From Tillandsia leiboldiana (Eukaryota > Streptophyta > Magnoliopsida > Poales > Bromeliaceae), in the NCBI GenBank assembly GCA_029204045.2, contig CM055066.1, positions 47,278,745-47,342,744 on the forward strand: a DNA stretch of 64,000 bases, read 5' to 3'. The notes below the pieces were generated by a model, which worked only from the letters and a program-made list of their open reading frames with translations, was not told where the DNA came from and did no database searches. Shown here piece by piece: positions 45,385 to 54,565 of this stretch. Position numbers and translations under genes: made by a program. Within the stretch, counting starts at the first letter, position 1; each line of letters begins with the position of its first letter.

Positions 45385-46890
45385 TTTGATTTGTGGTCAG
45401 AAGAAAATCCCCTATTTTATCTTGGGATCTGAAGAAATACCGTTATTTTATTTTGATGTGGGGTCCGAAGAAATTCCATTTTTTAAATTATTTGGGATCC
45501 GAAGAAGTTCCTTTTTGAAATTATTTGGGATCCGAAGAAGTCCCTTTTTGAAATTATTTGGGATCCGAAGAAATCCCTTTTTGAAATTATTTGGGATCCG
45601 AAGAAGTCCCTTTTATTTTTTTTTTTTGGATATAGGGTCCGAAGAAATCCATTTTTGACTGAACCTAAATCCGGGTGTCTGAATAAATCATCCGAACCGG
45701 TTTTATTAAATTTCCTTTTATTTTGATTGAACCTAAATTCGGATGTCCGAAGAAATCATCCGAACCGGTTTGGAACGAGCCTAAAGTTAGGGTGTCCGAA
45801 GAAATCACCCGAACCGGCTTTGAACTTCTTTTCTTTTGATTGAACCTAAATTCGGATGTCCGAAGAAATCATCCGAACCGGTTTGGAATGAGCCTAAAGT
45901 TAGGGTGTCCGAAGAAATCACCCGAACCGGCTTTATTAAAATTTTCTTTTATTTTTATTGAACCTAAGTCCGGATGTCCGAAGAAATCATCCGAACCGGT
46001 TTTGGAATGAGCCTAAAGTTAGGGCGTCCGAAGAAATACCCCAACCGGCTTTATTTAATTTTTCTTCTTTTTTTTTGAACCAAAGTCCGGATGTCCGAAG
46101 AAATCATCCGAACCGGTTTTGAAATGAGCCTAAAGTTAGGGCGTCCGAAGAAATACCAGAACCGACTTTATTTAATTTTCCTTTTTTTTTGAACCAAAGT
46201 CCGGATGTCCGAAGAAATCATCCGAACCGGTTTTGGAATGAGCCTAAAGTTAGGGCGTCCGAAGAAATACCCGAACCGGCTTTATTTAATTTTTTTTTTT
46301 TTTAATTTAACCTAAGTTCAGATGTCCGAAAAAAATCATCCGAACCGATTTTAGAATGAGCCTAAAGTTAGGGCGTCCGAAGAAATACCCGAACCAGCTT
46401 TATTTAATTTTTCTTCTTTTTTTTGAACCTAAATCTGGATGTCCGAAGAAATCATCCGAACCGGTTTTGGAATGAGCCTATAATTAGGGCGTCCGAAGAA
46501 ATACCCGAACTTGCTTTATTTAATTTTTTTTTTTTTTTTTTTGAACCAAAGTCCGAATGTCTGAAAAAATCATCCGAACTGGTTTTGGAATGAGCCTAAA
46601 GTTAGGGCGTCCGAAGAAAAACCCGAACCGGCTTTATTATAATTTTTTTTCTTTTTTTTTTATTTAACCTAAGTTCGGATGTCCGAAGAAATCATCCGAA
46701 CCGATTTTGGGATGAGCCTAAAGTTGGGGCGTCCGAAGAAAAAACCCGAACCCGCTTTATTATAATTTTTTTTTTTTTTTTTTTTTTATTTAACCTAAGT
46801 TCGGATATCCGAAGAATTCATCCGAACCGGTTTTGGGATGAGCCTAAAGTTAGGGCATCCGAAAAAAACCCGAACCGGCTTTATTATGAT
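45385..46890. repeat. Hairpin array 2, left arm (TCCGAAGAAAT loops)
   Basis: Some two dozen units with the 11-base loop TCCGAAGAAAT. Two types alternate with a joint period of about 110-120 bp: TTCGGATG/CATCCGAA (e.g. 45738-45764) after AACCTAA, and GGGTG/CACCC (e.g. 45790-45810) or GGGCG/CCC after GAGCCTAAAGTTA. T-rich spacers of varying length separate the pairs. Early units (45420-45640) have GGGA/TCCC-like stems. Confidence 0.88.
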
Positions 46891-46947
46891 TTTTTTTCTT
46901 TATTTATTTATTTATTATTTTTTTTAAAAAAAAAATCTTTCTCTGAT

Positions 46948-47022
<75 letters not shown>

Positions 47023-47469
47023 CTGAGAGAGTACGCCTGAGAAGATACGATACGAGATGGTGATGAGGTGACGGGGAAGTCGAAGATAAGAGAATTGGAG
47101 CTGTACGATGTGGTGAGGAAGTCGAAGTTGTAATTGGGGAATTAGGAACGTACGGCTAGAATTGAGGAGTTTTTTTTTTTTTTTTTGGAATATTGCGTTG
47201 TGGGAATATACGGTATGTGGTGGAATTTGGGAGGAAGTTGTTTTTTTGGTGGGCTTGTGTTGTTCTCCTTCAGACCAAAAATCTCCTCTTTTATTCTTTC
47301 TATTTTCTCTATTTATAGTAAGGAGTAGGAGAGAAATATCGCGTGGGGTTTGTTGGGATTTGTTAAGGGGTTGGCGAGGAAATGCGGGTTTGTCGAGAAA
47401 TGATGTGCGTGGGAGTGTTGGTTTGTTGAGAAAAATTCGTGGTTCAAATTTGAATACGTTGAGAAAATT

Positions 47470-47960
47470 GTTATATTCAAATTTCAAATTTTGAAATTAA
47501 ATATGTTCGAATTTAAAATTGAAAGGTTATGTTCAAATTTCAATATTGCGGGAATATGGTTATAATCAAATTTTAAATTTCAAATTTTAAAATTGAACGG
47601 TTATGTTCAAATTTCAATATGTTGAGGGGATATGGTTATGTCCAAATTTTAAATTTCAATTTTCAAAATTCAAAATTGAATATGTTCGAATTTTAAAATT
47701 AACCGATTATGTTCAAATTTCAATATGTGTTCAAATTTCAAAATTGAACGATTATGTTCAAACTTGAGAAAGTATGGTTGTATTTAAATTTCAAATTTCA
47801 AATTTCAAAACTGAATATGTTATGTTCAAATTTGAGGAAGTATGGTTGTATTTAAATTTCAAATTTCAAATTTCAAAATTGAACGGTTATGTTCAAATTT
47901 GAGGAAGTATGGTTGTATTCGAATTTCAAAATTGAACGGTTAACGAACGAGGGAATTTGC
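47470..47960. repeat. TTTGAAATT-type array, inner block
   Basis: Repeated words GGTTATGTTCAAATTT, GAGGAAGTATGGTTGTATT and TTCAAATTTCAAAATTGAA; inverse copy of the block at 43921-44215. The corresponding place in the right arm has almost none of it. Confidence 0.82.
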
Positions 47961-48134
47961 TTGGATTCAAAAGTTCAAAACAAAATATATGTGAGTTTGG
48001 GGTAAGTCAGTTGAGAGATATTTTAAAATGTGATTGAATATTTGGATAAGTGTGTTTGAGATAATTGACACGTGAGAAATTTCGATTGGGGTCGAATTCG
48101 GGTATAGGTGGCGTTCGAATTTGATTTTGGGATA

Positions 48135-48202
<68 letters not shown>

Positions 48203-48204
48203 TT
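48135..48204. repeat. (TTA)n microsatellite at the centre of the inverted structure
   Basis: About 23 TTA/ATT units, then T-rich DNA to 48245. It lies between the end of the left-arm material and the start of the right-arm material. Confidence 0.93.
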
Positions 48205-48311
48205 ATTTATTTATTTTTTTATTTATTTGTTTTTTTATTTTTTCTTTCAAATAGTAATTTCCTCAACGTATTCAATTTGAACCTCATCTTTTCCTCAACA
48301 AACCCATATTT

Positions 48312-48960
48312 TGTTATTAAAATAATCGCACTAACTTTGATTGTGATTAAATTATCTAACTGTTTTTTGTTTAAAATTGAATAACATAACTTACCTTTAA
48401 TCGCTATTAAAAATTCCAAAAATTATAGATGAAAGAAATTGATCCGGAAGCGTGCGAGGCACTGCCCTAAGGCGTATTTCTGTCCTTCGTGCGGATTAAT
48501 AGGAGACACCACCCCAAGGTACGACAGGAATTTCTCTTCCTACGAGCACGACCGTGGAAAAAGTTGATGGAGATTCTCTCAACACCCGATAAACAAAATT
48601 AACCAAATAAAATTTAAAATAAAACTTAAAACAATTATTTTTCTCTTTCTTTCTTTTTCTCACTTAATCACAGTTTTTTTTTCTTCTTTTTCTTCATGCT
48701 CTACTGTTGCCCACACCCTATGTATATATAGGGGCACAGGAAAAATGTCGTTGGGTTCCAACCCAACGTTATTAATTCACCTAAATGGTGAATTAATACA
48801 TTTAAAAGCAGGAACGTTGGGTAACCCAACGTTCTAATATACCACCTAATAAAAATAAATAAATAACAATAAAAAAGACTAAATTAATTAGTAAAAAAGA
48901 ATTAATAATAACATAAAATTATTATTGAGGGTTTTAAAAATTTTGATTTTTATTCCAACA
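48312..48960 (-). mobile_element. Copia-type solo LTR (649 bp) inserted in the right arm
   Basis: Read on the - strand it begins TGTTGGAATAAAAATC and ends TTTTAATAACA. It is flanked by TATTT on both sides (48307-48311 and 48961-48965), a perfect 5-bp duplication. Right-arm sequence stops at the left flank and resumes at the right flank, which confirms the insertion. A promoter CCTATATATACATAGGG lies near 48720-48736 on -. No second LTR or internal part is present, as expected after LTR-LTR recombination. Confidence 0.88.
48749..48834. promoter_or_regulatory. Three consecutive near-perfect hairpins upstream of the solo-LTR TATA box
   Basis: 48749-48768: CGTTGGGTT / AACCCAACG, 2-base loop. 48772-48796: TTAATTCACC / GGTGAATTAA, 5-base loop. 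48812-48834: GAACGTTGGGT / ACCCAACGTTC, 1-base loop. The first and third share AACGTTGGGT. They lie in the U3 of the - strand LTR, just upstream of its TATA box. Confidence 0.9.
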
Positions 48961-49492
48961 TATTTCCACACACCTCTTTCCCTTTAACGAACCTGCATTT
49001 CCTCGCCAATCCCTTAACTAATCCCAACAAAGCCCACGTGACATTTCTCTCCGACTCCCCACTATAAATAGAGAAAATAAAAAGAAAAACAAAAAAAAGA
49101 TAAAAAGAAAAACAAAAAAAAGATAAAAAGAAAAACAAAAAAAAGATTTATCTTGTCTGAATGAGAACAACGCAACATCCCATCACAAAAAAAAACACAA
49201 CCTCCTCCCAGATTCCACCACATTTCTAATTCCCACATCTTCGATCGTATCTTCTCAGGTAAAATAAAAATAAAAAAAAAATAATAAAATAAAATTATGT
49301 CGGTCGTGCCCATTGCCATCCTCATTATCCTCACCGTCGCCAACCAGCCCGACATCGCCATCCTCAACATCCTCGCCGTTACCTCGTCATCCTCGCCAAC
49401 TACCCATTATCCTCACCGTCGCCAACCAGCCCGACATCGCCATCCTCAACATCCTCGCCGTTACCTCGTCATCCTCGCCAACTACCCAATCC

Positions 49493-50215
49493 CATGTTGA
49501 CGTCTTCCCATGTTGACGTCTTCAATGGAAGAGGGGAGGAGGATCATTGATCCTCCGTTTCTTCGGACCTCTCCACCCCTATTCAAAGCCGTCAATCACC
49601 ACGCAACCACCTAATCCCCATGTTGACCCCATGTTGACGTCTTCCCATGTTGACGTCTTCAATGGAAGAGGGGAGGAGGATCATTGATCCTCCGTTTCTT
49701 CGGACCTCTCCACCCCTATTCAAAGCCGTCAATCACCACGCAACCACCTAATCCCCATGTTGACGCCTTCCATGGAAGAGGGGAGGAGGATCATTGATCC
49801 TTCGTTTCTTCGGACCTCTCCACCCCATTCGAAGCCGTCAATCATCACCAACCACCTAATTCCAATTCCATGTTGACGTCTTCCATGGAAAAGGGGAAGA
49901 GGATCATTGATCCTCCGTTTCTTCGGACCTTTCCACTCCCATTCGAAGCCGTCAATCAACATCATCAACATCGCCAACTCCTATGTTAACGTCTTTCGAT
50001 AGAAGAAGGGATAATTCCAATTCCATGTTGACGTCTTCCATGGAAGAGGGGAAGAGTATCATTGATCCTCCGTTTCTTCGGACCTTTCCACTCCCATTCG
50101 AAGCCGTCAATCAACATCATCAACATCGCCAACTCCTATGTTAACGTCTTTCGATAGAAGAAGGGAGGAGGATCATTGATCCTCCGTTTTTCGGACCTCT
50201 CCACCCTATTCGAAG
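49493..50215. repeat. Tandem repeat of about 110-155 bp with a 19-bp palindrome
   Basis: About six units, each with CCATGTTGACGTCTTCCATGG-like text (own stem CCATG/CATGG), then GGAGGATCATTGATCCTCC (first at 49538-49556; 9-bp stem, 1-base loop), then GTTTCTTCGGACCTCTCCACC and AAGCCGTCAATCA. In two units the first stem has become CTAT/ATAG on both sides. Confidence 0.88.
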
Positions 50216-51409
50216 TCGCTAATTAATGAAGCCACCACCGCACCAACAAATAAATAAATAAATAATGAATAAATATTTTTTAAAAAAAGCATCAAAGAAG
50301 TTTAATAAAGCCAATTCAGGAGATTTTTCGGACACCCGGATTTAGGCCGATTCGGGTGATTTCTTCGGACACCTGGATTTAGGCTCAATTAAAAAGAGGA
50401 TTTCTTCGAACTCCAAATCAAAATAAAATAACGGAGATTTCTTTGGACCCCAAATTATTTTAAAAACAGAATTTCTTCGACCCCAAATCAAAATAAAAAT
50501 AACGGGGATTTCTTTGGACCCCAAATTATTTTAAAAAAGAAATTTATTCGGACCCCAAATCAAAATAAAATAACAGAAATTTTTCGCACCCCAAATAATT
50601 TAAAAAAGGAAATTTCTTCGGACCCCAAATTAAAATAAAAATAACGGGGATTTCTTCAAATCCCGAATTATTTTAAAAATGAGATTTCTTCAGACCCCAA
50701 ACCAAGATAAATTAACGGGGATTTCTTCGACCCCAAATTATTTTTAAAAAATAAAATTTTTTCGGACCCCAAATCAAAATAAAATAACGAGATATCGAAA
50801 TAAATAGGAATTTCTTTGAATACAGAGTCGATTTCAAACAAAATTCAAATGAGCCATAATTAACTTGGAGCCCAAGTCCAATTCAAAGAGGCCTATTAAA
50901 TAAATTCAATCATTTGTTAAATAATGCTCACTCCATATACAGGCCTCGAATTTACCCATATGAAAATAATGCTCAGTCCACATACTGCCCTGAATCCAGT
51001 TCACATATAATATAAGCCCAGTCCACATACGGGTCCCGAATTCAGTCCACATATATTATAGGCCCAGTCCACATACGGGTCTCGAATCCAGTCCACATAT
51101 ATTATAGGCACAGTCCACATACGGGTCTCGAATCCAGTCCACATATAATATAGCGTCCACATATGGGTCCCAAATCCAGTCCATATATGACATAGGCTCA
51201 GTCCAACATACGAGCCCCGAATCCAGTCCACTTGCAAATAAAACCTAAAACTCATTCGATCCACAAATAAAACTGATAACCCATTCCAACCCACAAATAA
51301 AACCCAAAACACATTCGATCCACAAATAAAACCCAAAACCCAACCCAATCCATAAATAAAGCCCAAGACCTATTCAATCCCATCGCCTTAACACACATAA
51401 TTAAGACAA

Positions 51410-52080
51410 AACTATATCCAAACTGACTAGATTATAAATCATATACTTAGAATTTAGCCACATCTAATTCGAATGAGCTCTAACACATATACTTAGAGTT
51501 CATTCAAATCAACCCGACTAACCCTAATACATATATTTAGGATCTAGTCAACCCTTTACTCTAGCACATATATCTAGAGTGGAAACCAAATCAACACAAC
51601 TGATCCTAATACATATACTTAGGGTTAGTCGACCTTTTGCTCTGGCACACATATTTAGAGTGAAAGATCAATCAAATTTGACGAATCCTAATACATACAC
51701 TTAGTGTTTAGTTAAATTCTCACTCTAGCACATATAACTAGAGTGAAGAATATATCAAACTCGGCCAATCCTGATAGATACAAGACTTAGCCACTTTATA
51801 CTTTCGAGTAGCATCAAATCCGACCTACCTCAATAGATATCCTTGGGGTTTGGTCATATCTTCACTTTGGAACACACGCCAAATGTGGAATCAAATATAA
51901 TTGGACTCTAAAATATATACTTAGAGCCAATTGAACCCAATTAAACTCTAACAGATATAATTAGAGTTTAATGTCGACTAGTTCCCAACACATATACTTG
52001 GGATCTAGTCAATTTCAAATCCAGTTAAATCCTAACACATACACTTAGGATTTGGTCAATCATTAGGATACGATTTATTC
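51410..52080. repeat. Hairpin array 1, right arm
   Basis: About 14 units, the reverse-strand counterpart of 44449-45040. Perfect cases: ACTCTAG/CTAGAGT with a 9-base loop (51558-51580) and TCCCAA/TTGGGA with a 9-base loop (51984-52004). Others carry CCTAA/TTAGG and CTCTAA/TTAGAG. Confidence 0.85.
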
Positions 52081-52294
52081 TATCATTCTTATAAAGGTCT
52101 CTTAATCGAATGTGCCCCAATTTCATAGGGATAATTAATAATAGATACTTGCATCTATTGGAAGTCACGGATCCGCAATACCTGATACCCACATACCCAC
52201 CCATATATAAATATTCATCTGAATTGTGAATACCATCTCACTGGAACCCGAAAAAGATGAACCGCGCGAGATGAGTCATTCAAAATCGCAAACA

Positions 52295-52700
52295 GATAAA
52301 TTATTTATTATATTTTTAAAAATAATGAAAGATTTATTTATTTTTAAAAAAAATAAATTTTAATTCCCTTACTGAGTTGGTAAAAAAAAAAATTAGCAAA
52401 ATATATATTTTTTAGGATCATTTAGCAAATTATAATATTTTTTAGAATTATTTAGAAAAAGTCGGTTAATCCCTTTAACACACTCAGAAAGAGAGAGAGC
52501 GCCCTGCCTGAGCTTGGAGAAAGACGAGGGTAGGTTAATTTTTTTGGTTTTTTTTTTTTTCTTTTAATTTCATACTAAACAATTATTATTATTATAATTA
52601 TTTATATAAATATATAAATTTTTAATTTTTGAGCTGATATCACATTCGTTTTTTTAAAAAAATTGACATACATTCATTTCTTATTTTAGATGACATGATA

Positions 52701-52731
<31 letters not shown>

Positions 52732-53131
52732 TTTTTTTCAGTGGCCCTTCATATTTTTCACATATTTTCTCTGTTTTTTAGTGTCTCTTTGTTCCAAATA
52801 ATGCATATACTTACTTTCAATTATAATTACCATAAATTTTCTTAACTCTAACTGAAATTTTTTCTCCCTTAGCCAGTAACTCCCTATCTCCTCCTCCTCC
52901 TCCTCCATCCATCTTCAATTATTTATTAGCATATATGAATTCTCAATAATTTTAGCCACGTGATAAGATTTTCTTCACCTTCATCAATATGATTTTTTAC
53001 CTTTTTACTGTCAAATTTTTAATTTTTCATTCATTAATGCCATCAATAAAAAAGAATGCCAATAGTCATAAACTTTTTCATCAATACTATCGATAACAAA
53101 GAATACTATAGTCATGAATAACCCACAAAAT
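52295..53131. other. AT-rich spacer
   Basis: AT-rich with T runs and CTC repeats; no gene, terminal repeats or RNA recognised. Confidence 0.6.
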
Positions 53132-53502
53132 TGTAGTGGACTTAGTGGGTATTTAATTTAGACATTAGTGGGTGTCTTAAGTGCAGACTTAGTGAATATT
53201 TAATTTAGACATTAGTGGGTGTCTTAAGTGCAGGTTTAGTGGGTGAGTTATGTACATGAGCCTATAAATAGTGGAGTTGGTTAAGGCCAAAGTAACAAGA
53301 AAGAGTTGTATCTTATAGTTGTTATTTTCTAAGTAAGAGAGTACTTAATTTTTCTGCGAAATCTCTACTCTTTTCTCTTTTTTTGCACTTAGTTATAAAG
53401 CGCGAAGGTCCGAACTAGCAAACGAAGAGTAAGGCTTGTCCTCTTCGAGCAGAAAGGCGGGCACAACACGAGTTTTTGTTAGGTGAAAAGCTTAAGTCCA
53501 TA
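53132..53502 (+). mobile_element. Copia LTR relic, same family as 30726-31214
   Basis: Shares with the solo LTR at 30726 the TATA box (CCTATAAATAG), GAGTTGTATCTTATAG, AGCGCGAAGGTCCG, TTCGAGCAGAAAGGCGGGC and AAGCTTAAGTCCAT. A 60-bp segment (ACTTAGTG...TTTAATTTAGACATTAG) is duplicated near its start. The left end TGTAGTGGACTTA is recognisable, the right end has lost its CA. I see no target duplication. Confidence 0.75.
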
Positions 53503-53701
53503 ATTTTTATTTCAAATTAATTCATCATAATACTTTTTCACCTTCGCCGGTAAAAACGTCATCGGGCTTATTCTCACCCCCAATAATAAAAAACTTTTAA
53601 TTAATATGATAAATAAGATACACAAAAAAAATTTAATATTATATTATTATTAATTATTTTTATATTTTTTATTCGCTGCGAAATGCGGACTCCTTCACTA
53701 G
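53503..53701 (+). mobile_element. Helitron-type 3' terminus
   Basis: CGCTGCGAAATGCGG (53674-53688) followed by a short spacer and CTAG at 53698-53701, then T. The layout matches the end at 32128-32152. The extent of the element to the left is unknown and may include the LTR relic. Confidence 0.5.
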
Positions 53702-54472
53702 TAATCACCTTAATCCCACCTATAAACTCTAATCCAAAATCCAACGTCAATTTCTTGGACCGTCATCACTGTTGCCGTTATCCGAGGTGGTGCCATTGCT
53801 GGAGGTGGCAGCGTCGACGATCGAGGTGATGATGGCATTTATGCTCCTGAGTTTTTTCCCACTATAGCTATTTAAATTTTACATTTTTATTTTCAGAATT
53901 TATAATTATTATTTTTAATTTTATTTATTTTAATCTATAAATTTATTTATTTATTTATTTCGCATGCAATGGACGCGCACACTTCCACGGCACATCCGCC
54001 AGAGAACGTGGGGATGTCCCCACGTCCGATACACATAGGAAATCAATCATCAATCAGTATAAAGAAAAAAGAAAAAGAAATGTGAAAGAATAAAAGGACT
54101 GGACACGATACAAATAAAAGATCAGTTTGTGCTCTCAGATCCCTAATAAAGATTCTGTAATAACATTAGTACCTTTTATCAGTACCTTTTATCAATAACA
54201 TTAGTACCTTTTATCAGTCGCTTCCTAGTGTACATAGCCTGTTAGACTCAGATTTCGCAGTTTCCATGCACTGCTGCGCCTTTTGTTCTTGCCTAAAGAA
54301 GTGCTCTTTTCGACAGCACAAGATAATGTAAAATGCATCATGCTGTGGATTGAAGTAAAATCCCTCTAAACCAGCTAGAAAATTAAGCAAGGGGTTGGTT
54401 TGTCTCTGCAGAGGAGAGACTGATATGTACAACTTGTTACCTCAACTGAATTCTTAATCAGCAAATTCACCA

Positions 54473-54534
<62 letters not shown>

Positions 54535-54565
54535 GGTGTTCCAATTTTTTGTATTTTTCCGCGGC
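53702..54565. other. Downstream region of the demethylase gene
   Basis: Contains a perfect hairpin ACGTGGGGA/TCCCCACGT at 54006-54025, direct repeats of TAGTACCTTTTATCA near 54169-54215, and (CT)n-(TA)n at 54476-54534 just beyond the stop codon of the DNA glycosylase gene. The 3' UTR probably lies here on -. No other gene seen. Confidence 0.6.

Larger units (their letters stand above)
44216..47469 (-). repeat. Left arm of an 8-kb inverted structure (LTR-like)
   Basis: The left end TGTCTGCGATCTTGAATGAC mirrors the right end of the other arm (52294). Both arms carry, in the same order from the outside: GATGAGTCATTC, a hairpin array with 9-base loops, words around GTATGTGGACTGGGCC, a hairpin array with TCCGAAGAAAT loops, and an innermost segment with a TATA box (TATAAATAG, near 47312 on -) and TTGGCGAGGAAATGC. 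A promoter and a TG...CA-like terminus suggest a long LTR transcribed inward-to-outward, here on the - strand. No protein frame is credible. A (TA)n run lies at about 46951-47018. Confidence 0.75.
48961..52294 (+). repeat. Right arm of the 8-kb inverted structure (LTR-like)
   Basis: Inverted counterpart of the left arm; a further 65 bp of it lie at 48247-48311, left of the solo LTR. It has TATAAATAG near 49064 on +, then AAAGATAAAAAG repeats, a tandem block (49500-50215) not matched in the left arm, hairpin array 2 (50315-50800), words around TCCACATACGGGTC (50930-51240), hairpin array 1 (51410-52080), and the end GATGAGTCATTCAAAATCGC...AACA at 52294. No convincing protein frame. Confidence 0.75.

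Noticed and set aside
45359..45658. 99-codon frame with repeated FGIRRSPFLKL
   Set aside because: Translation of the TCCGAAGAA hairpin repeat; no conservation across the array.
49297..49516. Overlapping + strand frames with Ile/Pro/Ser-rich repeats near 49300-49516
   Set aside because: Created by a direct repeat of ACCGTCGCCAACCAGCCCG; no start context, no domain, both frames equally open.
51001..51366. 121-codon frame on - with GLSLCHIWTGFGTHMWT repeats
   Set aside because: Reading of a tandem GTATGTGGACTGGGCC repeat; the inverted arm has the same DNA with stops.
44216..52294. CRISPR-like regular repeat arrays
   Set aside because: Plant nuclear DNA, no cas genes, and the units are stem-loops without unique spacers of constant length.
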